Source of the DNA: Roseimaritima ulvae
Lineage (GTDB): Bacteria; Planctomycetota; Planctomycetia; Pirellulales; Pirellulaceae
Assembly: GCF_008065135.1 (NCBI RefSeq)
Contig: NZ_CP042914.1
Location: forward strand, 7,483,404-7,547,403
Reading direction: 5' to 3'
Length of the DNA stretch: 64,000 nucleotides
Under the pieces are notes generated by a model. The model did no database searches. It worked only from the letters and a program-made list of their open reading frames with translations, and was not told the DNA's origin. Both the position numbers and the translations under genes were made by a program. Positions 1 to 8,218 of the stretch are shown one piece after another. Within the stretch, counting starts at the first letter, position 1. Each line of letters begins with the position of its first letter.

Positions 1-2
1 AA

Positions 3-2393
3 TCCGCAACCGCCGCAGCGCAGCAAACCTCGCAGCCCGGTTTACCCGACGAGGCCGTCGAACGCCTGATCGATCAATTGCTCGCTCGTCCTCAATTCGG
101 TGAACGCTGGGCACGGCACTGGCTCGATATCGCCCACTACGCCGACACGCACGGTTTTGAACGCGACCGCCGACGCGATCAGGCCTGGCCCTATCGCGAC
201 TACGTCATCCGCAGCTTCAACGATGACAAACCCTACGATCAATTCCTGCGGGAACAGATCGCTGGTGATGTGTTGGCGCCCGACAATCCCGACGCGGTGA
301 TCGCCACCGGTTTTCTGGCCGCCGGCCCCTGGGATTATGTCGGTCAGGTGGAAACCAAAAGCTCGATGCTGCGGCGCGCCGCGCGGTCTCTCGACCTGGA
401 CGACATGGTCACTCAAGTCATGGCTGCCACAGTGGGCATGACCGTCAATTGCGCCCGCTGCCACGACCACAAACTCGATCCCATCACGCAATCCGAGTAC
501 TACGAACTGACCGCCGTGTTCGCCGGCTTGCGACGCGCCGAGCGTGACGTCAGTCCAACTGCTCGACAGGACTATGAAGCCAATCGCACCCGCATCGAAC
601 AACAACTCTCGGACGTTGCCGCGTCCCTGGCCCGGTTGAAATCCGATGCCATCGATCTAGCGGACGTGGTCGGCGGCGGCGACGGATATGGAACCGGCAA
701 GAAAGGCGCGGGCATCGATGTCCGCAACGGTCAAACGCAAGCTCAACCGCTCGCCAGCCTCGACAACATTCAACCAGGCCACTTTGCCACCTCTGCCCTG
801 CCCTTTGTCGACGGTGTATTTGTTCCAGCCGTAGAGCAAACTCAGATCACTTCCAGTGGGCTAACCGCCGACAACCTACCCACACACGGCGGCAACGCTT
901 GGGACGCCATTCGCAACGGACCGGTCACCAGCCAGTTTTCCACTCAACTGGGCGACGTCGACTATGCCACCGCCGGACATTCCCTTTTGGGGCTGCACGC
1001 CAACGCCGGGATCACTTTTGACCTGCATGCCATTCGCGACACCCATGCACTCAACACGCCACTGCGGTTCTCCACCGTCGTCGGCTACGGCGGCCGCACG
1101 GTGGAACCGAGCGCGGAATACCTCGTATTGCTCGACGGAGAATTAAAATCAACCGGTAAATTGGGGCGGAACGACACGGCGTCAGTGGAACTGGAGCTGC
1201 CCGACTCGGCGCGGTTCCTGACCCTCATCGCCACCGATGGCGGCAACGGCTACAGCCATGATCAAATTTCGTTCGGCGATCCCCGGCTGGCCGAATTGAA
1301 GCCTCGCCAGTCGACGCCGGACCGACAGGAACAGATCGCCGAACTGGAAAAACGTCAGCAACAACTTCTGCAGCAACAACAGGAAAACGCCCTCCAGCCG
1401 CCGCAGGTGTTCTTTGGCGTGGTCGCTGAATCGCCACCGAGTACGCACATCTTGATCCGCGGCAATCCGGAAACGCCGGGTGAAGCGGTCGCGCCGGGGA
1501 CGCTGCGTCTGGGGGGTGACGCGGTGAACTTTGGCACAACCGACATGCCGGACAGCCAGCGACGGATTGCTCTGGCCGATTGGATTACCGATCCCCAAAA
1601 TCCGCTAACCGCACGCGTCATCGTCAACCGTTTGTGGCACCACCACTTCGGCCGCGGCATCGTGGGCACGCCCAGCGACTTTGGTTACGGTGGCGAGCGT
1701 CCCTCCCATCCAGAGTTGCTTGATTGGTTGGCCGCCGAGTTGATTCGTGCCGATTGGAGCCTCAAGCACATCCATCGGCTGATCGTCAGCTCGCAAACCT
1801 ATCGCATGACCAGTCGCTCGAGTGATCCGGCGGCGAGCCAAATCGATAGCGACAACCACTTGCTGTGGCGGATGAACGCCCGGCGACTGGAAGCCGAAGC
1901 GATTCGCGATGCGGTCCTTGTCTGCTCAGGGAAACTGAACCCGCAAATGTACGGACCCGGCTACCGCGACTTTGACTATCACGACGCCTACGCCCCGATC
2001 TACACCTACCAGACGGCCGATGCGCCGCCGCTGTGGCGACGCAGCATTTATCGCTTCACCGTGCGCACCACGCCGCAGCCGTTTTTATCGACCCTTGATT
2101 GCCCCGACCCGGCCACGCTCACACCCAGCCGCAACGTCACTACCACGGCCCTGCAGTCGCTGGCCCTGTTCAACAACGACTTCATGTTGCGTCAGTCGCA
2201 GTATTTCGCTCAGCGGTTGGCCGACGAAGCGGCGAGCGTGGACGAACAGATCCGTTTGGCTTTCCAACTCGTATTCGCTCGAGCAGCAGCCCCTGAAGAA
2301 CGCGCCGCCGCCCGTCAGTTGGTCGACAAGCAAGGCCTGCAACACCTCTGCCGCGTCCTCTTAAACACCAACGAATTCGTCACCATCGACTAA
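3..2393 (+). CDS. DUF1549/DUF1553 (PSCyt2-PSD1) protein with NPCBM-like insert, 5' partial
   Basis: The reading frame is open to the first base, so the true start lies before the window; an internal TTG at 78 is not a credible start because the conserved text VERLIDQLLARPQFGERW runs across it. The first ~150 residues form DUF1549 (RHWLDIAHYADTHGFERD, CxxCHDHK haem-like motif 'CARCHDHKLDP'). Roughly residues 300-430 resemble an NPCBM sugar-binding module (HANAGITFDL, LTLIATDGGNGYSHDQ, FGDPRL). The last ~300 residues are DUF1553 (NPLTARVIVNRLWHHHFGRG, RPSHPELLDWLAAELI). Such proteins are planctomycete hallmark, exported, and of unproven biochemistry; an upstream PSCyt1 cytochrome domain may lie outside the window. 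The gene is followed by its usual partner DUF1501 at 2517. The NPCBM identification is from pattern only and is less certain than the two DUF domains. Confidence 0.9.
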   Translation, partial: SATAAAQQTSQPGLPDEAVERLIDQLLARPQFGERWARHWLDIAHYADTHGFERDRRRDQAWPYRDYVIRSFNDDKPYDQFLREQIAGDVLAPDNPDAVIATGFLAAGPWDYVGQVETKSSMLRRAARSLDLDDMVTQVMAATVGMTVNCARCHDHKLDPITQSEYYELTAVFAGLRRAERDVSPTARQDYEANRTRIEQQLSDVAASLARLKSDAIDLADVVGGGDGYGTGKKGAGIDVRNGQTQAQPLASLDNIQPGHFATSALPFVDGVFVPAVEQTQITSSGLTADNLPTHGGNAWDAIRNGPVTSQFSTQLGDVDYATAGHSLLGLHANAGITFDLHAIRDTHALNTPLRFSTVVGYGGRTVEPSAEYLVLLDGELKSTGKLGRNDTASVELELPDSARFLTLIATDGGNGYSHDQISFGDPRLAELKPRQSTPDRQEQIAELEKRQQQLLQQQQENALQPPQVFFGVVAESPPSTHILIRGNPETPGEAVAPGTLRLGGDAVNFGTTDMPDSQRRIALADWITDPQNPLTARVIVNRLWHHHFGRGIVGTPSDFGYGGERPSHPELLDWLAAELIRADWSLKHIHRLIVSSQTYRMTSRSSDPAASQIDSDNHLLWRMNARRLEAEAIRDAVLVCSGKLNPQMYGPGYRDFDYHDAYAPIYTYQTADAPPLWRRSIYRFTVRTTPQPFLSTLDCPDPATLTPSRNVTTTALQSLALFNNDFMLRQSQYFAQRLADEAASVDEQIRLAFQLVFARAAAPEERAAARQLVDKQGLQHLCRVLLNTNEFVTID

Positions 2394-2400
2394 CCGTCCC

Positions 2401-2572
2401 GTAGCATGGGTCCCCGGCCCGTGTATCCTCCTAAGCTCCCATAACATGCTCTACCACCACCTTGTGCCCACGGCCCGGGGGACCATGCTACGACACACAA
2501 CCGCCCGAACAAGTCCATGAACTCCGATCACAATCAAGCTCGAAAGGCCACGGACCAGGGGTCCATGCTACA
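2401..2572. repeat. Inverted repeat family A (GTAGCATGGG...GGCCCGTG)
   Basis: Copies at 2401-2424 (plus orientation) and 2469-2491 (minus orientation) face each other and can form one long stem between the two planctomycete-domain genes. A third, decayed copy lies at 2549-2572, inside the first codons of the DUF1501 gene, and ends in CCATGCTACA. The same family recurs at 55525-55623, just upstream of the other DUF1501 gene. A role as terminator or REP-like element is inference. Confidence 0.75.
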
Positions 2573-4010
2573 CAAGCTCCCCCAACTCGACCGCCGACGA
2601 CTGTTGTCCGCCGCGGCCGGTGGTTTCGGCTGGCTGGCGGCTCGAGCGATGCTGCACGACGAAGCCCGCGCCGCCGATGCGTCCGCCGTCCCCGCTCCGC
2701 ATCATCCGCCCCGCGCCAAAGCGGTGATCCAAATCTTTTGTCCCGGTGGGATGAGCCATGTCGATACGTTTGACCACAAGCCCGAATTAGCCAAACGCGC
2801 CGGCACGCCTTTCGACGCCGATGGCAAACTGGAGTTCTTCGCCTCCAAGCCCGGCAATTGCCAACCGAGTTATTGGAAGTTTCGACAACACGGACAATCC
2901 GGACTGTGGGTCTCCGACCTGCTGCCCAAACTGGCGACCTGCGTGGACGACATCGCTTTCCTGTATTCGATGCACAGCAAAACCGCTCTGCACGGTCCCG
3001 GCTGCTTCATGATGAATACCGGCTTTACCCTGCCGGGATTCCCCAGCATGGGATCCTGGGTGACCTATGGGCTGGGCTGTGAAAGTGAAAACCTGCCGGC
3101 GTTTGTGGTCTTGCCCGATGCTCGCGGCTTGCCGCCCGGTGGAATCATTAATTGGGGTTCGGGCTTCCTGCCCGCGGTGCATCAAGCCACCACGTTTCGA
3201 ACCCAAGCCGGTCAGCAACCGATCGAAGACCTGTTTCCGCCCGAGCATTTCGCCGACGCGGGATCCGGCGCCGATCAAGCCGATCTGGAACTGCTGCAGA
3301 TGCTGAATCGACGGCACCTGGAAAACCATCCGGGTAACAGCGAATTAGAAGCTCGCATCTCCGCTTATGAAATGGCCGCCCGGCTGCAACTGAGTGCACC
3401 GGAGGTGACGAACTTGGCGCAGGAATCCGCCACCACGCAAGCCATGTACGGCCTGGAGGACGAAGACATCGGTTCGTTTGGCAGGCAGTGCCTGTTGGCC
3501 CGTCGGTTGGTCGAACAAGGCGTGCGGTTTGTGCAGATTTACTGCGGAGCGGAAAACACGACGGCCAAGAAGATTCGCCCCAACTGGGATTCGCACGAAG
3601 ACGTCGTCCGCGACCACGGTTACTGGGGCCGCATTCTCGACTGTGGCGCATCGGCACTATTAACCGATTTAAAAGCTCGCGGATTGTTAGACGAAACGCT
3701 TGTGATCTGCACCACCGAGTTTGGTCGTCAACCGGCGGCGCAAGGCGCCGCCGGCAGCGGTCGCGACCACAATGCGGGAGCGTTTACGGCCTGGATGGCA
3801 GGCGGCGGCATTCGCGGCGGCGTGGGCTATGGCGCCACCGACGAACTCGGCTATCAAGCCGTCGAGTCGCCGGCGTACTGTTACGACCTGCACGCCACGG
3901 CGCTGCACCTGCTGGGCATCGACCACACGAAACTGACGTATTACCACAACGGCATCCAGCGCCGACTTACCGACGTCCACGGCCACGTGATCCAACCAGT
4001 GCTCTCGTAG
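2517..4010 (+). CDS. DUF1501 family Tat-exported protein
   Basis: Full-length DUF1501 protein (497 residues from the 2517 ATG). A twin-arginine signal is visible (LDRRRLLSAAAGGFGWLA), followed by IQIFCPGGMSHVDTFDHKPE, the family's usual opening. Later family features are QPVVLPDARGLPPGG-like text, FGRQCLLARRLVEQGVRFVQ, and the sulfatase-like ending TEFGR...GRDHN...GYGATDELGY. DUF1501 proteins are distant relatives of sulfatases/alkaline phosphatases and are almost always paired with DUF1549/DUF1553 genes, as here; the joint function is unknown. An alternative start is ATG 2565, which lies inside a decayed family-A repeat and gives a more normal Tat n-region. The stop codon TAG (4008-4010) is part of a GCCA-loop hairpin repeat. 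Confidence 0.92.
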   Translation: MNSDHNQARKATDQGSMLHKLPQLDRRRLLSAAAGGFGWLAARAMLHDEARAADASAVPAPHHPPRAKAVIQIFCPGGMSHVDTFDHKPELAKRAGTPFDADGKLEFFASKPGNCQPSYWKFRQHGQSGLWVSDLLPKLATCVDDIAFLYSMHSKTALHGPGCFMMNTGFTLPGFPSMGSWVTYGLGCESENLPAFVVLPDARGLPPGGIINWGSGFLPAVHQATTFRTQAGQQPIEDLFPPEHFADAGSGADQADLELLQMLNRRHLENHPGNSELEARISAYEMAARLQLSAPEVTNLAQESATTQAMYGLEDEDIGSFGRQCLLARRLVEQGVRFVQIYCGAENTTAKKIRPNWDSHEDVVRDHGYWGRILDCGASALLTDLKARGLLDETLVICTTEFGRQPAAQGAAGSGRDHNAGAFTAWMAGGGIRGGVGYGATDELGYQAVESPAYCYDLHATALHLLGIDHTKLTYYHNGIQRRLTDVHGHVIQPVLS

Positions 4011-4030
4011 CTACGCTCGCCAGAGCGTGG
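4007..4030 (+). repeat. GCCA-loop hairpin repeat (stem CGCTC/GAGCG)
   Basis: Consists of GTAGCTA, then stem CGCTC, loop GCCA, stem GAGCG and TGG. Its second to fourth bases are the TAG stop codon of the DUF1501 gene. This is one of about 16 copies in the window. Confidence 0.85.
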
Positions 4031-4067
4031 GACAGCAGCTGCAACCACGCAGCCCACGTCCTCCCCT

Positions 4068-4745
4068 CTACCGCTCAGCCGCCCCGTCCCCGGCCTGCTC
4101 AACGTTCTCCGCCTCTGCCTTCTCCGCCTTGAGCTTGTCCGTGGTTTTGGCGACCTGAGCTTGCATGGATTGCAGCAAAGGTTTTATCGCCTGTTTTTGA
4201 GCTTCACGTTCCGCAGGACTTAATTTCTCGGCTTCGCCGCTGCCTGCGTCCAGGTCTTTCATCAGCTGTTTGTACAGATCAATCATCACCAACCCGACTC
4301 CGATATTCCATCCATCCTGGGGCGTGAAACGCGTGGTCAGGGGCTTTTCGATGTTGGCCTGCTTCATGCCCGCTTCCAGGTTCGCCTGGCTGTCGAAGTA
4401 TTTCACCGTCTTCGATCGCTCATCGAAAATGAAAAATCCATTCTTGGCTTTGCCGACGACATAGCTTCCAGAGTACATCCACCATTCGATATGCGCCACG
4501 CAGACCGCCCTATCATCCAGCACCCCATCTGCGGCGGCCGGCTGATGCAAACACACTCCCTGATCGGGAAACTGATCGGAATGCGCAATCCGGTTTTTCC
4601 CCGGCGTTTCAATGGACCATTCCGCCAGCCCGATTCCGGCTGAGCAATCAGCGACCTGCAGCACCGCCAGTTGGACCAACCCCAACACCAAGACGCCAGC
4701 GGTCCGCCCAATGAATCGACTTCGCAAGTTCCACGACAAATTCAC
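4068..4745 (-). CDS. Hypothetical protein with N-terminal membrane segment and charged C-terminal helix
   Basis: I do not recognise the family. The start chosen is GTG 4745, which is preceded by the strong ribosome-binding site GGAGAAGG; the frame extends further upstream but only into a repeat. The 225-residue product has a hydrophobic stretch near the N-terminus (TAGVLVLGLVQLAVLQVADC; a lipobox-like cysteine is possible), a middle domain rich in aromatic residues (EWWMYSGSYVVGKAKNGFF, RSKTVKYFDSQANLEAGMKQ), and a long charged, probably helical tail ending in KLKAEKAEAENVEQ. It is convergent with the DUF1501 gene and lies 157 bp downstream of another minus-strand hypothetical gene. The reading frame has ordinary codon use and looks genuine. 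Confidence 0.65.
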   Translation of the reverse strand: MNLSWNLRSRFIGRTAGVLVLGLVQLAVLQVADCSAGIGLAEWSIETPGKNRIAHSDQFPDQGVCLHQPAAADGVLDDRAVCVAHIEWWMYSGSYVVGKAKNGFFIFDERSKTVKYFDSQANLEAGMKQANIEKPLTTRFTPQDGWNIGVGLVMIDLYKQLMKDLDAGSGEAEKLSPAEREAQKQAIKPLLQSMQAQVAKTTDKLKAEKAEAENVEQAGDGAAER

Positions 4746-4808
4746 AACCCTTCTCCTCCGGAACCATCCGACGCCCCAAACTAGCCCAGTATAGCCCCCA
4801 TGGTCGTT

Positions 4809-4823
4809 GTTCGCTCCGCGAAC
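4809..4823. repeat. GTTCGC-TCC-GCGAAC hairpin repeat (family D)
   Basis: Six-base perfect stem with a TCC loop, inside the longer conserved text TGGTCGTTGTTCGCTCCGCG. Other copies lie at 9584, 31311, 31523, 44570 and 44734. Confidence 0.75.
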
Positions 4824-4902
4824 AGAACGCACCGCTTGTCACCTTCCCCGCCGCGCAGCATATAGCGGGGCGGAGGGCCAATAAAGATATTTCCAAGAGG
4901 AT

Positions 4903-5469
4903 TTATTCTGCGGGGCTCGACTCCCCCACAATACCGGACGGATCTATTCGACAGACCGATGCATCCTCCGAGAAATCGCTAGAAATTCTCTTGGTCTCGG
5001 GATCATATTCGTAAACCCCACCGTACCATGAAGTGTATTCCCAAAAGCCGTCGGCATCGCGGTCGACAAGCCGCGATTCTTCAAAGTCGTATAGGCAACG
5101 AAGATCGAAGCCAAAGTCGGTTTCAGGAGCGGGGCCGCCCAGCCAAAACACCACACGCTCGGCGTCGTCCAGTTCGATCAGCGGGTCTAAATCGAATTTT
5201 GCAAAGTTGAAGTGTTTGTTCTCGATCCAGGCATGCATCCGTACCGAACGCATCGATGCCGCCGGGGGTCGATGTCCATATTCGAAATGGAAGCTCGTGG
5301 TAGCTCTGGCGAGCATCGAACACTCCATCCTGTCGCGAGCACGACCATGGCCGACCGGTGGCCGCCGCAGCAGCAACAGACCCATCTCCACCACCAGTAC
5401 GAACACGAGAAACAGAACGTTAGACCAAGTAAACCAACGGCGGTGCTTGCGATGGCCCTGTTCGATCAT
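4903..5469 (-). CDS. Hypothetical protein, pseudopilin-like soluble domain behind one membrane helix
   Basis: The start ATG 5469 overlaps the stop of the upstream gene in ATGA, indicating translational coupling. The 188-residue product begins with a basic segment (HRKHRRWFTW) and one transmembrane helix (VLFLVFVLVVEMGLLLL). The soluble part contains ARATTSFHFEYGHRPPA, then DAERVVFWLGGPAP, then LVDRDADGFWEYTSW. This order (helix, 'YGxxPP', 'DAExxVFWLGG', 'D.DG..EY') is common in planctomycete prepilin/GspG-like proteins. The canonical prepilin peptidase site (GFTLxE) is absent, so it is probably not processed as a pilin. The pilin link is inference from pattern, not proof. Confidence 0.65.
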   Translation of the reverse strand: MIEQGHRKHRRWFTWSNVLFLVFVLVVEMGLLLLRRPPVGHGRARDRMECSMLARATTSFHFEYGHRPPAASMRSVRMHAWIENKHFNFAKFDLDPLIELDDAERVVFWLGGPAPETDFGFDLRCLYDFEESRLVDRDADGFWEYTSWYGGVYEYDPETKRISSDFSEDASVCRIDPSGIVGESSPAE

Positions 5470-6002
5470 TGTGCCACCGACGGCGATTCGCCTGCTGACG
5501 TCGCCCGCAGCCGTATCCAATCCGCCGCGGGCATGAAATCGGAACGATCCAACTCGCGGTACTCTGCCGGCGAAATCAATCCCGTCGAGCCATCCGAATA
5601 GCCGACGGCATGCGCGGGCGAGCGGCAGTAAAGGTTCCACACAGTGGGCTGAGGCACATTCTCAAACGCTTGCTCACAGACGATGACGACTTCACGATCC
5701 GCGGGATCAAACGCAACGTCGGGGTTGCGAATCGAGTAGCTGGCGGTAGCGCTGAGCGACTGAAAGATACTGGACAGCTCATCGGAATCGCGACCGGCCG
5801 TCAAAGCGTTGGGCGTGAGACCTACAGCGGACGTCTCATCTCGCTCCGCTAGGCCCGCAAACAGGTAAAGCGGGTAGTGCCCGCACACGGCCAGAGCCGC
5901 CGTATTGCCACCACAATTGCTGGTTTGCGAGGACGCCAGAACCAGCACCGTTGCCAGCCCGACGATGAATATGCCCATCATGAGAATTGCAAAAGTCCGC
6001 AT
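5466..6002 (-). CDS. Hypothetical membrane-anchored protein, partner of the downstream pseudopilin-like gene
   Basis: ATG 6002 is chosen because the frame upstream enters a repeat element. The 178-residue product has an N-terminal membrane helix (FAILMMGIFIVGLATVLVLA) followed by a soluble domain with four cysteines (TSNCGG, AVCGHY, VIVCEQ, LYCRSP). The segment HAVGYSDGSTGLISPAEYRE resembles the end of planctomycete DUF1559/prepilin-like proteins ('H.V.Y.DGs...I'). It overlaps the next gene by four bases (ATGA), so both are probably made from one message. Function is unknown. Confidence 0.65.
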   Translation of the reverse strand: MRTFAILMMGIFIVGLATVLVLASSQTSNCGGNTAALAVCGHYPLYLFAGLAERDETSAVGLTPNALTAGRDSDELSSIFQSLSATASYSIRNPDVAFDPADREVVIVCEQAFENVPQPTVWNLYCRSPAHAVGYSDGSTGLISPAEYRELDRSDFMPAADWIRLRATSAGESPSVAQ

Positions 6003-6088
6003 AGCATCCCAGAATACCGACGAAAGCGAGCCCCAGCAAACAATTCGCTGCTTGGAAGAGACGTGAGCACAATGCTCGTGGCTCGCTC

Positions 6089-6256
6089 GGGACGTGAATT
6101 GCATTACTGCAGGCTTGGACCTGGGGCCTCTTTCTTCACCCTCCTTTTCAAGGAGGGTCGAGCCTTAGCGAGGGGAGGTTTTTGTCATTTTTGCGGCGGC
6201 GCGGTCGCCCTCTCCTCGTTGACGCTCGACTCTCCCAGAGGGAGAGTGACAGAATA
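6089..6256 (-). repeat. MITE-like family C element, one end decayed
   Basis: Begins with the family end GGGACGTGAA at 6089-6098 and contains both internal hairpin arms (CACCCTCCTTTTCAAGGAGG and ACTCTCCCAGAGGGAGAGTG). The other terminal repeat is not recognisable. The element lies between the hypothetical operon and the tRNA-Arg gene. Confidence 0.75.
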
Positions 6257-6273
6257 GACACGCACCAGAAAAG

Positions 6274-6347
6274 TACCCCCGGCAGGATTCGAACCTGCGA
6301 CCTGCGCGTTAGGAATGCGCTGCTCTATCCAGCTGAGCTACGAGGGC
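6274..6347 (-). tRNA. tRNA-Arg (anticodon CCT)
   Basis: A full cloverleaf of 74 nt can be drawn on the minus strand: acceptor GCCCTCG with CGGGGGT (one G-U pair), D arm GCTC/GAGC, anticodon loop TTCCTAA, T stem GCAGG/CCTGC around TTCGAAT. The anticodon CCT reads AGG (arginine). The anticodon stem has one A-C mismatch at its base next to the loop. CCA is not encoded. Confidence 0.93.
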
Positions 6348-6499
6348 CTGAGTATGGATTGCTGTTCGCCGGGAGCGATTTTACCCGACTCGCTGCTGGC
6401 CGTGCAGATGCCTGCCGCCTTGCACCTAGCGCGGCAACATGAAATGTTCTAGAATTCTATCGCAGACCAAACACCCCCCTCTCCTGGAGTCGCTGCCAG

Positions 6500-7375
6500 A
6501 TGGACCAACCCGACTTGTTCGACTGCGGCGATCGCCATACCTCTTCCAAACCCAACAAACAATCGTCAATGCGCAGAGCCGACCAACTTGTCCAGCCGCT
6601 GAAGTGGCACGGCGGTAAACACTACCTTGCCGAACGCATTATCGAACTAATGCCCGAACACCTGCACTACGTCGAACCGTTTTTCGGCGGCGGATCGGTG
6701 CTGCTGAACAAGGCTCCCGAGGGCATCTCGGAGGTCGTCAACGACGTGCATCACGAGCTAACCAATTTTTGGCGAACCCTGCAGGACGAAGACGCTTTCG
6801 CCAAGTTCATGCGGATCGTCGAAGCGGTTCCGTTCTCGCAAGTCGAATGGGATGACGCCCACGAGCAGGTTGAGGATCCGATCCGGCAAGCCGTGCACTT
6901 TTTCATCCGCTGTCGGCAATCCCGAGCCGGTAAATTTGACGCCTTCGCGACGCTCAGCCGCAACCGCACGCGTCGCAAGATGAACGAGCAGGTGTCGTCT
7001 TGGCAAACCGCCGTCGATGGCTTGCCCGCCGTCGCCGCGCGGCTTAAACGCGTCGTCGTGCTGTGCCAGGACGCGGCCAAAGTCGTCAAAAGTCAGGATG
7101 GCGACAACACGCTGTTCTACTTGGACCCGCCCTACCTGCACGAGACCCGCGTCACCACAGCCGACTACGATCACGAAATGACCACCGAGCAACACGCCAC
7201 GCTGCTCGACACGCTGCTCAACTGCAAAGGCAAAGTGCTGTTATCGGGTTACCCCAACGAACTGTACGACAGCCGGCTGAAAGACTGGAAAAAGTTCGAC
7301 ATCAAGATCGACAACAAGGCCTCCAGCGCCAAGAACAAGCCGCTGATGACCGAACGCATCTGGATGAATTATTAA
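6500..7375 (+). CDS. D12-class (Dam-like) DNA adenine-N6 methyltransferase
   Basis: The 291-residue product has the SAM-binding motif of the D12/Dam class near residue 35 (LKWHGGKHYLAERI, then YVEPFFGGGSVLL) and the catalytic DPPY motif (NTLFYLDPPYLHETR) near residue 205-215. GGAG precedes the ATG. The middle target-recognition region (SRNRTRRKMNEQVSSWQ) is closer to phage/mobile D12 enzymes than to E. coli Dam. No restriction endonuclease gene is beside it, so it is an orphan methylase; the recognition site cannot be read from the sequence. It is 152 bp from a divergent tRNA-Arg gene, a common neighbourhood for acquired genes. Transfer is inference only; base composition looks similar to neighbours. 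Confidence 0.9.
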   Translation: MDQPDLFDCGDRHTSSKPNKQSSMRRADQLVQPLKWHGGKHYLAERIIELMPEHLHYVEPFFGGGSVLLNKAPEGISEVVNDVHHELTNFWRTLQDEDAFAKFMRIVEAVPFSQVEWDDAHEQVEDPIRQAVHFFIRCRQSRAGKFDAFATLSRNRTRRKMNEQVSSWQTAVDGLPAVAARLKRVVVLCQDAAKVVKSQDGDNTLFYLDPPYLHETRVTTADYDHEMTTEQHATLLDTLLNCKGKVLLSGYPNELYDSRLKDWKKFDIKIDNKASSAKNKPLMTERIWMNY

Positions 7376-7457
7376 GTTCCGCCGAAGCGATCGTTGGAGT
7401 CCAGGCTTCAGCCGCATCGCGCGCATCCGAAATGCGTCTAAAGGCTGGACTCCAGCG

Positions 7458-7482
7458 CCCGCGCTCTGGCGAGCGCAGCTAC
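7458..7482 (-). repeat. GCCA-loop hairpin repeat, diverged copy
   Basis: Reads CGCTC-TGGC-GAGCG followed by CAGCTACG, one substitution away from the usual GTAGCTAC flank. It lies just downstream of the SGNH hydrolase gene (minus strand) and convergent to the methylase. Confidence 0.65.
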
Positions 7483-7492
7483 GGAACGATGC

Positions 7493-8200
7493 TTACCGTG
7501 CAGCCAGCGCGGCGCGGATTTCCTTGACGACTTGCTCGGCCAGGTACTTCGATCCGGCGGGGCGGAAGTGCACGTTGGCCGGCAGCTGGATCTCGTCCTG
7601 CTTTTCCAACGCCACGGTGTACAAGTCGTTGATGGCGATGCCGTGACGCTGCATGATTTCAGCCGCGATCTCGTTGTACTTCTGACTGTCGCCCACAACT
7701 CGGCCCTTGGCGCCTTTGGGCACCGGAGTGGTGGCACACCAGATCAAGCTCGCCCCGGTCTGCTTCAGCCGCTTGACCAGCCGTTCCAAATTCGCCGCGT
7801 AAGCTTCGGGCGCCACCTGCTGATGACTGCCCTTGCTGTCCACGGCCACGAGCCCGTCGCCGCGGCTGCCGATGTACTTCAAATCATGCAGCCCCCAATT
7901 GAAATGGATCACGTCCCACTTGCCCTCGCCCAACCACTCGTCGATATGCTGCACGCCCCTGGTCGTAGGCCCGCAGTTGGTCAACGGCCGAATCACGTTG
8001 GCTTCGTCGGCCAGCATCCGCCTGACGGGAACCGTGTAACCGATCGAAATCGAATCGCCGATCAACAACACCCGCGGCAGATCATCGCGTTCCTCTACCG
8101 GCTTCATGGGCTTGTCCGGCGCGGCGGCTTGCCCCCATGCCGAAACGCTGAAAAACATAGTGACAGGCAAAACCAGGGCGGGAAGAAAGAATCGATTCAT
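7493..8200 (-). CDS. Secreted SGNH/GDSL-type hydrolase
   Basis: The 235-residue product starts with a classical signal peptide (FFLPALVLPVTMFFSVSAWG-Q). Block I with the nucleophile serine is RVLLIGDSISIGYT, block III is the variant NWGLHDLKY, and the C-terminal block carries the histidine in PANVHFRPAGSKYLAEQ. The family comprises lipases, esterases and acyl-hydrolases; planctomycete members of this type are often annotated as acetylxylan esterase or lysophospholipase-like, but the substrate is not readable. It stands alone, and its upstream region is the heptanucleotide tandem repeat. Confidence 0.88.
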   Translation of the reverse strand: MNRFFLPALVLPVTMFFSVSAWGQAAAPDKPMKPVEERDDLPRVLLIGDSISIGYTVPVRRMLADEANVIRPLTNCGPTTRGVQHIDEWLGEGKWDVIHFNWGLHDLKYIGSRGDGLVAVDSKGSHQQVAPEAYAANLERLVKRLKQTGASLIWCATTPVPKGAKGRVVGDSQKYNEIAAEIMQRHGIAINDLYTVALEKQDEIQLPANVHFRPAGSKYLAEQVVKEIRAALAAR

Positions 8201-8218
8201 GAAACGGCTCTCGCAGAT

